Source: Flavobacterium sp. (GTDB lineage Bacteria > Bacteroidota > Bacteroidia > Flavobacteriales > Flavobacteriaceae). From it: DNA of 13,826 nt. Under the pieces are notes generated by a model that searched no databases, was not told the origin of the DNA, and saw only the letters and a program-made list of their open reading frames with translations. Below, one piece after another: positions 1 to 9,488 of the stretch (its first letter is position 1; every line of letters begins with the position of its first letter). A program made the translations under genes and the position numbers. The stretch spans positions 1 through 13,826 of the forward strand of contig JAAURU010000038.1 of the NCBI GenBank assembly GCA_012032075.1, read 5' to 3'.

Positions 1-241
1 TAAATGAAAATTATCACATTCAATATTAGGATTTTTTTATAGTTTATTAACTTATAATTATTCGTTATCTTATGTTAAAGATGTTTTTAATATTTATTAT
101 AAAGAAGAACTAATTCCTATTTCAAATAAAACGAACAACTTTAAAGTTATGGTTTTTCAATATATGGTAAATAAAAAATATCCATTTATTATTGCAAAAA
201 AAATAGCTATTTTAAAGCAAAAATATATAAATGGTAAATAG
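1..241 (+). CDS. 3' end of an unidentified gene, partial
   Basis: An open frame runs from about base 8 to the TAG at 239-241 and encodes about 77 residues, rich in Lys, Ile, Tyr and Phe, including SLSYVKDVFNIYYKEELIP and ending KQKYINGK. The gene starts outside the window. A stop in this frame at 5-7 and an open stretch in another frame at 3-26 suggest one missing base near 25-28. Adding it joins NENYHIQY to LGFFYSLL, the same kind of frame break seen throughout the window. The stop abuts the ATG of the next gene, so it belongs to the same operon. The position suggests a sugar-transfer or polysaccharide gene, but no motif survives in this tail and I do not recognise the family. Confidence 0.5.
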
Positions 242-1322
242 ATGATTCCTTATATTTTATTATTTCTTTTAGCTTCATTTTTGTTTTTTATTCCATCAGA
301 TAAAAAGACTCAATTAGGCTATTATATCTTTTTAATTGTTGTGATTTTATTTTCTGGTTTTCGAGATATGATAGGTGGTTATGATGTTTATATTTATGCA
401 GAAGTATATGAAGTTCCTTTAGACCAATTAATGCAATTTTCTACTTTTGAAATCGGTTTTAGGTGGTATATTTTTTTTTAAGACAATTTAGTGATAATCG
501 ATATTTCATGTTTTTTGCTTGTGCTGCTATTATTATGCTTTTTCATTTTTACACAGTTAAAAAATACAGCTCGATAGTCTATTTTTCCCTGTTTATTTTA
601 TTTTGTAAGTTTTTTTTAATGTCGTTTGTCTATCTACGACAAGGAATTGCGATGGGTGTTATTTGGTTTTCAATTCGTTATGTTTTAAAAGCAGATTTTA
701 TACGTTTTTCTTCTTTTTATTAATAATTGCTTTTTTAATTCATAAAAGTTCAATTGTTTTTTTACCTATCTTTTTTCTAGCAAATAAAAAATTCAATCAA
801 CTAAATATGTTTGTTATTGCAGTAATAGCTTTAGTAATTTCTATTTCTCCATTAACAAATTATTTTATGGCTCTTATTTCTGAAAGTGTTGAAAACGATA
901 GGGTAGATGCTTATATATCTAGATCAGGATCTGTTAATTTGTTTTACCTGATAGAATCGGTCTTATTAATTTATTTAATATTAAAATTTAGAATTCAATT
1001 TTACCAATCAAAAAAAGGCACTTTAATTTTAAACGGACTTTATCTCTATGTTTTAATAAATATTATGGCTTTGACAAATGCTTCATTTATAAGATTTGGT
1101 TGGTATTACTTTATTTTTTTAGTTCTAGCTTTGCCACAAATATTTCAATTTATTCAACAATTAGAAATAAAGAAGCTTTTTAAAATGAGTATTTACTTAT
1201 ATTATAGCTTATTGTTCTTTAGATTGCTTATTGTATATGATGATGGGGATTTTATGCCTTATAAAACTATTTTTCAAGATTTCGATAGAAATAGTCAATG
1301 GGAATTTATGGATAAAAGATAA
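242..1322 (+). CDS. EpsG/Wzy-like polysaccharide polymerase, integral membrane (two frame breaks)
   Basis: Probable inner-membrane polymerase that links lipid-carried repeat units on the periplasmic side (family knowledge). The reconstructed product is about 360 residues, the usual EpsG length, and nearly all hydrophobic with roughly nine or ten membrane segments. Family-like features are FSGFRDMIGGYD near residue 40, where EpsG proteins carry R...G.D, and YLRQGIAMG with Arg133-Gln134, the conserved RQ motif before a membrane helix. IHKSSIVFLP follows in the next segment. The frame breaks at a T9 run (471-479) and in the T-rich stretch 705-718; one added T at each makes the whole gene a multiple of three. 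The start ATG directly follows the previous stop and the GT2 gene begins 6 bases after this stop, so translation is probably coupled. It could instead be another Wzy-type polymerase. Confidence 0.8.
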
Positions 1323-1328
1323 AGAAAG

Positions 1329-2204
1329 ATGCTACTAACTATTTTTACACCTTCTTATAATAGAGCTTATAGATTAAACAATTTGTATCAATCTTTGTTA
1401 CAACAAAATTTTCATGATTTTGAATGGCTTATTGTTGATGATGGTTCAATAGATGAAACAGAAAAATTAGTCAGCAATTTTCAAAAAGAAAATAAAATAG
1501 AAATCAATTATTATAAACAAGATAATAAAGGAAAACATATTGCGATCAATAAAGGAGTTTCATTAGCAAAAGGAGATTTGTTTTTTATTGTTGATAGTGA
1601 TGATCGATTACCTGATAATACTTTGGAAGTAATTCATAGAAAATATGAGACTATTAAATCAAATATAAATCTTGTAGGAGTAGCTGGTAGAAAGGCCTAT
1701 TTCAATAAAAAAATTGTTGGTTCGGAAAAACCTTTTAACGATTTAATAACTGATGGATTGTCAATACGATTTAAAAATAAAATTCAAGGAGATTTAGCAG
1801 AAGTTTTTAAGACAAAAATTTTAAAACAGTTTCCTTTTCCAGAAATCCCTAATGAGAAATTTTGCCCCGAAGCTTTAGTTTGGAATAGAATAGCACAAAA
1901 ATATAAATTACTATATTTTAATGAATCTATTTACGAATGTGAATATTTAGAAGATGGATTGACTGCAAAAATCACAAAAATCAGAATGAGGTCACCAATA
2001 GCTTCAATGCTTACTTATTCAGAATTAGCTTCTTATGCTATTCCTTTTTTAGGAAAAGCAAAAGCAACTGCAAACTATTGGAGATTTTCTTTTCATTCAA
2101 AACTTAGTTTTTTAAATAAATTAAAAAAAGTTTCTTTACTTATTTCAATAATAGCATTTCCTTTAGGTTGTTTAATGTATTTAAAAGATAAAACAAAAAA
2201 CTAA
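1329..2204 (+). CDS. Family 2 glycosyltransferase
   Basis: Cytoplasmic or membrane-associated inverting glycosyltransferase that adds one sugar to the lipid-linked oligosaccharide; donor and acceptor cannot be read from sequence. It is intact, 291 residues. The GT-A fold is clear: FTPSYNRAYRL near the N-terminus, the nucleotide-binding WLIVDDGSIDET at about residues 33-44, and the metal-binding VDSDD at 88-92, the DxD motif. The acidic ECEYLEDGLT segment at about residue 210 is in the usual place for the acceptor-side region. A hydrophobic segment (SLLISIIAFPLGCLMYL) near the C-terminus precedes a basic tail and may anchor the protein. It lies 6 bases after the polymerase stop, with a purine-rich AAGAAAG just before the ATG, and the next gene starts 1 base after its stop. 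One of only two complete genes here without a frame break. Confidence 0.9.
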   Translation: MLLTIFTPSYNRAYRLNNLYQSLLQQNFHDFEWLIVDDGSIDETEKLVSNFQKENKIEINYYKQDNKGKHIAINKGVSLAKGDLFFIVDSDDRLPDNTLEVIHRKYETIKSNINLVGVAGRKAYFNKKIVGSEKPFNDLITDGLSIRFKNKIQGDLAEVFKTKILKQFPFPEIPNEKFCPEALVWNRIAQKYKLLYFNESIYECEYLEDGLTAKITKIRMRSPIASMLTYSELASYAIPFLGKAKATANYWRFSFHSKLSFLNKLKKVSLLISIIAFPLGCLMYLKDKTKN

Positions 2205-2205
2205 A

Positions 2206-3295
2206 ATGAAAGTTTTGCACATCATTAATTCTTTAGCAACTGGAGGAGCAGAAAAGCTTCTTTTAGACACAATTCCATTATATAACAGGAAAGGAATCGC
2301 AACTGATTTGTTACTTTTAAAAGGCAATGAACATCCATTTTTAAAAAAATTAAAAGAAAAAAAATGTTGCTCAATTTTCAGTCTAACGAAAAGAACTGTT
2401 TACAATCCTTTTTTAATATTTAAAATAATACCATATTTAAAGAAGTATGATGTCGTACATGTACATTTGTTTCCTGCTCAATATTTTGTTGTTTTAGCAA
2501 AATGGTTTTCGTTTACCAATGTGAAATTAGTTTTTACAGAACATAGTACTTCAAATAGAAGAATGAAGAGCGTTTTTTTAGATGGATTGACAAACTTATT
2601 TATAAATCCTATCATGTTATAATTGCAATAACAGAAACTGTAAAAAATAACATTCAAAATCATGTTTCTCTAAAAAATCAATCTATTGTTGTTGTTGAAA
2701 ATGGAATAGACTTAGAGAAAATTAAACAAGCTGAACCATTAAAGGATTTATTTGGAGTAAACCAAAAGGAAAATTTACAATCAATTCTCCAAATTTCTTC
2801 TTTTCAAGAGCCAAAAGATCATACAACAGTAGTAAAATCACTTTTACATTTACCTGAAAATTTTCACCTTTTTTTGCTGGTGAAGGTATAAACAAGGTTA
2901 AAATCGAACAGTTAGTAAGTGAACTAAATTTACAAAATAGAGTATGCTTTTTAGGCATACGAACCGATGTTCCTCAATTGTTAAAATCAGTAGACTATAT
3001 TGTTTTATCTTCAAAGTATGAAGGCTTATCTTTGTTCTCAATTGAAGGAATGGCTTCTGGGAAACCTTTTATTGCTTCAAATGTTCCTGGTTTAAAAGAA
3101 GTTGTGGAAAATGCAGGTTTACTTTTTGAATGTGGAAATGAGAACGAGTTGACCGAAATAATTTTAAAGTTATCAAATAATGTAGCGCTGTATAATGAAG
3201 TAAGCATCAAATGTATGGAAAGAGCTAAAAAATATGATATAAATACTATGATTGAAAAACACATATGCCTTTATGAAGCAATTTCAAAAAAATAA
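2206..3295 (+). CDS. Family 4 glycosyltransferase (two frame breaks)
   Basis: Retaining GT-B glycosyltransferase expected to extend the lipid-linked repeat unit from a nucleotide sugar. The reconstructed product is about 363 residues, normal for GT4. The N-terminal domain begins MKVLHIINSLATGGAEK, the typical Gly-Gly-Ala-Glu acceptor-side loop, and continues through DVVHVHLFP and FTEHST. The C-terminal domain has VVVENGID, FFAGEG, FLGIRTDV and the EX7E motif in SKYEGLSLFSIEGMASGKP. The frame breaks in a T7 run at 2573-2579, where one added T restores SVFFRWIDKLIYKSYHVIIA, and in a T7 run at 2869-2875, where one added T restores HLFFAGEG. Both junctions are canonical GT4 text, so the ancestral frame is certain. 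It starts 1 base after the GT2 stop, and its 3' end overlaps the start of the next GT4 gene. Confidence 0.88.
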
Positions 3296-4439
3296 GATTA
3301 TTCGTGTTTCAACAGTAGCTATGTCATTAAATTTTTTATTGCATGGACAATTAGCTTTTCTAAATGAATACTATGATATAATTGGTGTTTCTGGTCAAGA
3401 TAAGGATTTAGAAACTGTTGTTAAAAGAGAAAAGATAAGAGTTGTCTCAGTAAAAATGTCTCGCTCTATAAGTTTATTAAAAGACTTGAAATCCTTATTT
3501 CAATTGTATTTTTTATTTAGAAAAGAAAAGCCTCTTATAGTTCATTCAATTACTCCAAAAGCAGGTTTGTTAAGCATGATTGCAGCTAAATATGCAGGTG
3601 TGCCAATTCGTTTGCATACCTTTACGGGATTAGTATTTCCATCCAAAAAAGGTTTGTTTCAAAAGCTATTAATTTTAATGGATCAATTACTTTGTAAATG
3701 TGCTACTCATGTTTATCCTGAAGGTGAGGGTGTTAAAAATGATTTGATACATTATAAAATAACTTCAAGACCACTAAAGGTTCTCGCAAACGGCAATATT
3801 AACGGTATTGATACAAATTTTTTTTCCAAAGAGAAAGTTTCCTTTCATGATCAAAATGTTTTAAAAAAACAACTTGAAATTAAAACAACCGACTTTGTTT
3901 TTATCTTTGTAGGACGATTAGTTTCTGATAAAGGTATTAATGAGTTAATAAGTGCTTTTTCTAAGCTGTCTAAAATAAATAGAAATTGTAAAATGTTGCT
4001 TGTGGGTTCTATGGAGGAAAAATTAGATCCTTTACAAGCAAGTACAATTAGAGAGATTGAATTAAATGAGAATATTTTATCTGTAGGTTTTCAAGAAGAC
4101 ATAAGGTTATACTATTCAATAAGTAATGTATTAGTTTTTCCAAGTTATAGAGAAGGTTTTCCAAATGTTGTTTTGCAAGCTGGTGCTATGGAATTACCAG
4201 CTATAGTAACAAACATTAATGGTTGTAATGAAATTATAGAGCACAATGTAAACGGAATACAAATTCCAGTTAAAAATATAGATTTTATTTTTGAAGCCAT
4301 GAAGCAGATTCTTGATGATTCTATTTTGTATGAAAAGTTAAAAATGCAAACAAGAGAAATAATCTTAAAAAAGTTTAAGCAACAATTCGTTTGGGATGCC
4401 ATTTTAAAAGAATACAAACAATTAGAAAATAATGTATAA
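3273..4439 (+). CDS. CapM/PglA-like family 4 glycosyltransferase
   Basis: Retaining GT-B transferase of the CapM/PglA-like subgroup. In characterised pgl systems PglA adds Gal or GalNAc alpha-1,3 to lipid-linked diacetylbacillosamine (established knowledge); that role is inferred here because the next gene is the matching phosphoglycosyl transferase. It is intact, 388 residues from ATG 3273. An in-frame ATG at 3252 would add seven residues, but 3273 gives the usual short lead (MKQFQKNKIIRVSTV) and a smaller overlap with the preceding gene. Motifs are VHSITPKAGLLSMIAA, the subgroup hallmark HTFTGLVFPSKKG, NGNINGIDT, FVGRLVSDKGINEL and SYREGFPNVVLQAGAMELP. In the last, the second Glu of EX7E is Gln. 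Its stop overlaps the start of the fusion gene by 8 bases. Confidence 0.87.
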   Translation: MKQFQKNKIIRVSTVAMSLNFLLHGQLAFLNEYYDIIGVSGQDKDLETVVKREKIRVVSVKMSRSISLLKDLKSLFQLYFLFRKEKPLIVHSITPKAGLLSMIAAKYAGVPIRLHTFTGLVFPSKKGLFQKLLILMDQLLCKCATHVYPEGEGVKNDLIHYKITSRPLKVLANGNINGIDTNFFSKEKVSFHDQNVLKKQLEIKTTDFVFIFVGRLVSDKGINELISAFSKLSKINRNCKMLLVGSMEEKLDPLQASTIREIELNENILSVGFQEDIRLYYSISNVLVFPSYREGFPNVVLQAGAMELPAIVTNINGCNEIIEHNVNGIQIPVKNIDFIFEAMKQILDDSILYEKLKMQTREIILKKFKQQFVWDAILKEYKQLENNV

Positions 4440-5639
4440 AAATTACTTAAAAAAAATTTTAGATTTACTTCTTTCCATCATTGGATTAGTAGTTCTATTT
4501 CCTTTTTTTTTAATTATTACTATTTTATTGTTTTTTGCAAATCAAGGAAAACCTTTTTTTGTTCAAAAAAGACCTGGCTATAGAGGTAAAATTTTCAGCA
4601 TCATAAAGTTTAAAACCATGAATGATAAGAGAGATTCAAAAGGAAATCTTTTATCTGATGCAGAACGATTAACAAGAATAGGAACATTTGTACGAAAAAC
4701 ATCTTAGATGAAATTCCTCAATTGTTTAATGTTTTAATTGGAGACATGAGTTTAATAGGACCAAGACCACTTTTAACACAATATATGAATTTATATTCTC
4801 CTTTTCAAAATAGGAGACATGAAGTAAAACCTGGAATAACGGGTTGGGCTCAAATAAATGGTAGGAATGCAATTGATTGGGAAACAAAGTTTAATTTAGA
4901 TGTTTATTATGTAGAACATATTTCTTTTGTTTTAGATTTACGTATTCTGTTGCAAACGATAAAAAAGGTCGTTTTTAGAGAAGGTATAAATGCTGAAAAT
5001 ACTGCCACAATAGAACCATTTAATGGAAGTACAAATGTCTATTTATATGGAGCTGGTGGACATTGTCATGTAGTTGTAGATGTTTTACTTTCTGAAGGAA
5101 AATATATTATTAAATCAATTTTTGATGATAAACCAAAAGAGGATAGTGTTTTTGGTATATCTGTAAATAAAAAGCCAAAAGGAAACTATTTAATAGATAA
5201 GAATTGCATTATCACCATAGGAAATAATGCTTTACGTAAAAAGATAGCCACAACCTTAAAAACTAATTTTGTTATGACAATTCACCCAAGTGCAGTTGTG
5301 TCCAAATTCTCGAAAATAGGAAATGGAACACAAATAATGGCTACTGCTGTTGTAAATCCAGAGTCAATTATTGGAAATCATTGTATTATAAATACTGGAG
5401 CCATTATTGAACATCATTGTGTTCTTGAGGATTTTGTTCATGTTTCACCTAATGCAACTTTAGGAGGAAATGTTGTTGTAGGTGAGGGAACTCAAATTGG
5501 GATTGGTGCAAGTGTAATTCAAAACATTATAATTGGTAAAAATGTAGTTATTGGTGCAGGTTCGGTGGTTTTGGAAAACATTCCAGATAATGCGGTTGTT
5601 GTAGGTGTTCCTGGTAAAATTATAAAGTATAATATATAA
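4432..5639 (+). CDS. pglB: Bifunctional phosphoglycosyl transferase / UDP-sugar N-acetyltransferase (PglC-PglD fusion, Neisseria PglB-like; one frame break)
   Basis: Membrane enzyme expected to acetylate UDP-4-amino-sugar (C-terminal half) and transfer phospho-diacetylbacillosamine to undecaprenyl phosphate (N-terminal half). The reconstructed product is about 402 residues; Neisseria PglB is about the same size. The N-terminal half is a monotopic PGT: a re-entrant hydrophobic segment with Pro24, then FVQKRPGYRGK, IIKFKTM, the catalytic Asp93-Glu94 in LDEIPQ, IGDMSLIGPRP and PGITGWAQINGRN. The C-terminal half, from about residue 203, is PglD-like: YLYGAGGHCHVVVDVL, then left-handed beta-helix hexapeptides with the likely catalytic His328 in NTGAIIEHHC, and an ending VVVGVPGKIIK. 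The frame breaks at 4704-4705, where one added T gives TSLDEIPQ, one codon before the catalytic pair. The two halves are in one frame with no stop between them. It overlaps the aminotransferase by one base (TAATG). The symbol follows Neisseria usage. Confidence 0.87.
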
Positions 5640-6759
5640 TGAAAGATAAAATCTGGCTTTCTTCACCACATATGGGAGGAAACGAACAAAAATACATAAA
5701 TGAAGCTTTTGCTGCCAATTGGATTGCTCCTTTAGGTCCAAATGTAACAGCTTTTGAAAAAGATTTGCAAAATTATTTAGTAAATGGAAGTAATGTGGCA
5801 GTGCTTAGTTCAGGAACGGCAGCAATTCATTTAGGTTTACTACAATTAGGAGTAACTCAAGGAGATGAGGTGCTTTGTCAAAGTTTTACCTTTTCTGCTT
5901 CAGCTAATCCTATTTTATATTTAGGAGCTATTCCCGTTTTTGTAGATAGTGAAAATGAAACCTGGAATATTTGTCCAAAGGCTTTAGAAGAAGCTATTGT
6001 AGATAGAATTTCAAAAGGCAAAAAGCCAAAAGTAATTATTGCTGTGCATTTATATGGTATGCCTTTTAAAGTAGATGAAGTATTAGCAGTAGCAAAGAAG
6101 TATGAAATTTTGATTTTAGAGGATAGTGCAGAGGCATTAGGAAGTTCTTACAGAGGACAAAAATGTGGCACTTTTGGAGAAATTTCAGTAGTATCTTTTA
6201 ATGGCAATAAAATTATTACTACATCTGGAGGTGGTGCATTGGTTACGCAATCAAAAACAGTAAAAGAAAAAACAATTTTCCTTGCCACACAAGCAAGAGA
6301 TGAAGCACCTCATTACCAGCATTCACAAATTGGATATAATTATAGAATGAGTAATGTTTGTGCAGGAATAGGAAGAGGTCAAATGGAAGTTTTAGATAGT
6401 CATGTGTCTAAAAGAAGAGCAATGAATCAGTTTTATAAAGATATTTTTAAATCCATTGATGAAGTTTCTGTATTTAATGAGCCAATGATACTTATTTTTC
6501 AAATCATTGGCTTACAGCTATTTTGTTAGATTCATACGATAAAAGAGAAGCTTTAAGATTGGCTTTTGATGAAGAAAATATTGAAACACGACCGCTTTGG
6601 AAACCTATGCATTTACAACCTATTTTTGAAAAATATCCTTATTACGGTTCTAATATAGCTGAAGACTTATTTGAAAAAGGACTTTGTTTGCCTTCTGGTT
6701 CTAATTTAACAGCAATAGATAAGGAAAGAATTAGTGCTGTTATAGCAAAGTTTTTTTAG
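5639..6759 (+). CDS. pglE: PLP-dependent sugar aminotransferase, PglE type (DegT/DnrJ/EryC1; one frame break)
   Basis: Expected to aminate C4 of the UDP-4-keto-6-deoxy sugar made by the dehydratase, using glutamate, in the cytoplasm. The reconstructed product is about 373 residues, the family norm. Visible features are SPHMGGNEQKYI at the start, the substrate loop ANWIAPLGPN, SSGTAAIHLGL, IAVHLYGMP, the cofactor aspartate in ILEDSAEALGS, and the Schiff-base Lys191 in SFNGNKIITTSGGGA. HYQHSQIGYNYRMSN and RPLWKPMHLQP complete the family signature. The frame breaks near 6484-6485; one added A gives NEPNDTYFSNHWLTAILLDSYDKREA, uninterrupted family sequence. The neighbours on both sides supply the preceding and following steps of UDP-diacetylbacillosamine synthesis. 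In Neisseria nomenclature this step is PglC. Related transaminases act on other 4-keto sugars, so the substrate is inferred from context. Confidence 0.87.
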
Positions 6760-6798
6760 TACTTTTACGGTCTCAAATCAATAGTTAAATAGATTAAA

Positions 6799-8700
6799 AT
6801 GATAAAGTTAAACGAAAAATTATTCGAAATAGGGTACTTACCTAGGTGGATTATTTTTGTATTGATGTTGGTATCATTCTTTTTGCTAATTTATTGACAC
6901 ATGTTATTTTAGTAAGTTTAACTTTAGGGTTTTATAAAACAATTTCATTACCTAATCAGTATCTTTTAATCATTTCGATTAATATTATTTTTTTGTAGTA
7001 TTTAAAACATTTTCTGGAATTATAAGACATTCCACTTTCATAGATGCTGTAAAACTTTTCTTTGCCACACTTTCTTCTTTTGTAGTTTTAAGTATTATCA
7101 ATTATGGAAATTTTTTTATAAACGATAGTAAAATTTTTCTTTTTCCAGGTCTTATTATAAGCTTTGTATTGTCTTTTTTCTTTTTTATTTTTTTTTAGAA
7201 TAATCGTAAAATTTGCTTTTGAAATAAATACAACCGATACTAAAAATCTAATACCAACTGTCGTTTATGGTTCAGATGTTAATGCAATTGCAATTTCGAA
7301 TGCTGTAAAATCGGAAAAACCTGCGCGATTCAAAATTGTGGCTTTTATGGATAAATCCAGTCAAAATAAATCAAAGAGTATTTTGGGACTACCCATTTTA
7401 TATAAAAATAAAAAAGTTTCTGTTTTATTACGAAAACAAAAAGCAACAACTTTAATTTTAGTTGAAAAATCACTTACTAAAGATGAAAAACTACAAATTG
7501 TTGATGATTGTTTAGAAAATAATATTAAGGTTTTTAGTGTTCCAATTATCTCTAATTGGGAAAACGAAAAAGAAATATCACTAAAAATAAAAAACTTTGA
7601 AATTCAAGATTTATTAGAACGTAAACCAATTGTTTTAGATAGTAAATTGATTTCAAAACAATTGTCAAATAAAACAGTCTTAATAACTGGAGCAGCTGGT
7701 TCTATAGGAAGTGAGATTGTATGGCAAGTTTTAGAATTCAACCCTAAAACAATACTTATTCTTGACCAAGCAGAATCACCATTGCATAAATTATCGTTAG
7801 AAATTGCAAAATTTGACCAAAAACTTACAGTAATTCCTATTTTATGTGACATAAGAAGTAAAAAAGCTTTGGCAAAAGTTTTTGAGAAATATAAACCTAC
7901 AATTGTATTTCATGCTGCTGCATACAAACACGTTCCTTTAATGGAAGAAAATCCATCAGAATCTATTTTTACCAATGTTTTAGGTACAAAAAATATTGCC
8001 GATTTAGCACTTGAATTCAAAGCAAAAAAAATTTGTTATGATTTCTACTGATAAAGCTGTAAATCCAAGTAATGTTATGGGTGCAAGTAAGCGTATAGCA
8101 GAAAAATATGTGCAATCTTTGTATTACCAGCATGAAAAAGATGTTACTAAATTTATAACAACACGTTTTGGTAATGTGTTAGGTTCAAATGGTTCTGTTG
8201 TACCACTTTTTGCCAATCAAATTAAAAATGGTGGACCAGTTACAATAACGCATCCTGAAATTATTCGTTATTTTATGACTATCCCAGAAGCTTGCCAATT
8301 GGTTTTAGAAGCAAGTTCTATGGGAAATGGTGGAGAAATTTTTATTTTTGATATGGGAAAACCAGTCAAAATTATAGATTTGGCTAAAAAAATGATTCGA
8401 CTTGCGGGTTATGAACCTTATAAAGATATTGATATTGAAGTTGTTGGGTTGCGACCTGGAGAAAAATTATATGAAGAGTTACTAAACGACTCTGCAAAAA
8501 CATTGCCTACACATCATGATAAAATTATGATTTCTAAAGAACTTGAAGAAGATTATGAAGCAAATTTAATAGCAATTTCTAGTTTAATTGATTTGTCAAA
8601 AAAAGCTGATAATGTTGTTATTGTTTCAAAAATGAAAGAAATCATACCCGAATTTAGGAGTTTGAATTCGGTTTATGAATCTTTAGATAAACAATCTTAG
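6799..8700 (+). CDS. pglF: PglF/CapD-type membrane UDP-GlcNAc 4,6-dehydratase (four frame breaks)
   Basis: Membrane-anchored short-chain dehydrogenase/reductase expected to convert UDP-GlcNAc to the 4-keto-6-deoxy sugar, the first step towards diacetylbacillosamine. The reconstructed product is about 633-635 residues, typical for the PglF/WbpM family. Order: MIKLNEKLFEIGYLPRW, about four membrane segments (to about residue 140), a small nucleotide-binding-like domain starting VVYGSDVNAIAISNAV, then the catalytic domain with the cofactor loop TGAAGSIGSEI near residue 297, FHAAAYKHVPLMEENP, and ISTDKAVNPSNVMGASKR, where Thr-Asp-Lys replaces the usual Tyr-x-x-x-Lys. The end has GLRPGEKLYEELL. 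Frame breaks: 6861 (A missing), T7 at 6988-6994 (T missing), T runs at 7174-7196 (two missing or one extra) and A8 at 8024-8031 (one extra or two missing). It starts 39 bases after the aminotransferase. Without the context it would be called a generic CapD-type epimerase/dehydratase. Confidence 0.85.
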
Positions 8701-8711
8701 TGAAACAAGTT

Positions 8712-8719
8712 TATATTTG
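8712..8719 (+). promoter_or_regulatory. Possible promoter -7 box (TATATTTG) before the export lipoprotein gene
   Basis: TATATTTG matches the Bacteroidota -7 consensus TAnnTTTG exactly and lies in the 32-base gap between the dehydratase and the Wza-like gene, about 13 bases before its ATG. I see no good TTTG about 19-21 bases upstream, so it may be weak or fortuitous. If real, it would let the export genes be transcribed separately from the sugar genes. Confidence 0.4.
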
Positions 8720-8732
8720 TAAAAAAAATACA

Positions 8733-9486
8733 ATGAAATATTTAAAAATACTTTTTTTTTAATTTTTATTACTGGCATAACATCTTGTGTGTCTAAAAAA
8801 ATATTTTGTATTTACAAAATGCAAATTCAGTAACAACAACTGAAATATACGAACCTTATTTACAACCAAATGATGTAATATCAATAATTATCTCATCTGA
8901 AAATCCTGAAATTGTAGCTCCTTATAATCTAATAGATGTTTCTTTAAAAGTTGATGAGTCATTGGGTAACCAAAATATTCAAACCTATATAATTGACAAA
9001 AACGGAAATATTGAGTTTCCTATAATTGGTTCTATAAAAATAGGAGGTTTACCAAAATCGGAAGCGATAGAAAAAATCAAAACTATTTTAAAAGATCATG
9101 TTAAAGATGCTGTGGTAAATCTTAGAATTCTTAATTTTAAAGTTTCTGTTTTAGGAGAAGTAGCAAAACCAAACACCTACACGGTGAATAGTGAACGAAT
9201 TACTTTACTTGAAGCCTTAAGTTTGGCTGGAGATTTAACCATTTATGGTAATAGAAAAACAGTAATGCTAATTAGGGAAAAAGAAGGCAATAAAGAAATT
9301 CAAAAAATAGATATCACAAAACCTAATTTTATTTCTTCTCCCTATTATTATTTAGCTCAAAATGATGTTATTTATGTGGAGCCAAATAAAACGAGAGTAA
9401 ATTCAGCTGCAATTGGTCCTAATATAACTATAGGAATTTCGGCATTATCGCTAATTGTAACAATTATTGCTTTAACAACAAAATAG
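8733..9486 (+). CDS. Wza-like polysaccharide export lipoprotein (two frame breaks in the signal region)
   Basis: Outer-membrane or periplasmic polysaccharide export protein of the Wza family that works with the Wzc-like protein encoded next. The reconstructed product is about 251 residues, as is usual in Bacteroidota, shorter than enterobacterial Wza. From ATG 8733, with one T added to the T9 run at 8752-8760 and one base added at or after the A7 run at 8795-8801, the N-terminus reads MKYLKILFFLIFITGITSC. That is a lipoprotein signal with acylated Cys19, followed by VSKK and ILYLQNANS. Then come the export domain (YLQPNDVISIIISS, IDKNGNIEFPIIGSIKIGG) and a SLBB-type segment (VSVLGEVAKPNTYTV, LLEALSLAGDLTIYGNRK). 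A C-terminal hydrophobic helix (ITIGISALSLIVTIIAL) may cross the membrane. Without the repairs the first 24 codons and the lipobox are unreadable. The kinase gene starts 2 bases after the stop. Confidence 0.88.
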
Positions 9487-9488
9487 AA

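Noticed and set aside
2478..3264. Open reading frames on the - strand inside the first GT4 gene
   Set aside because: They run antisense to strong GT4 motifs, resemble no family, and arise from AT-rich composition.
3252..3272. Earlier ATG start for the PglA-like gene
   Set aside because: It would extend the overlap with the preceding gene and add residues not typical of the family; ATG 3273 fits better.
4145..4417. Open reading frame of 90 codons on the - strand inside the PglA-like gene
   Set aside because: Antisense shadow of conserved GT4 sequence with no recognisable motif.
5460..5741. Open reading frame on the - strand over the end of the fusion gene and the start of the aminotransferase
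   Set aside because: Low-complexity Asn/Tyr-rich product antisense to the beta-helix repeats; not a plausible protein.
6760..6767. TACTTTTA upstream of the dehydratase as a promoter -7 box
   Set aside because: It mismatches TAnnTTTG at the final G and has no TTTG at the right distance; the dehydratase is more simply read through from the upstream genes.
7604..7852. Open reading frame on the - strand inside the dehydratase
   Set aside because: Antisense to the conserved cofactor-binding loop of the dehydratase; no independent support.
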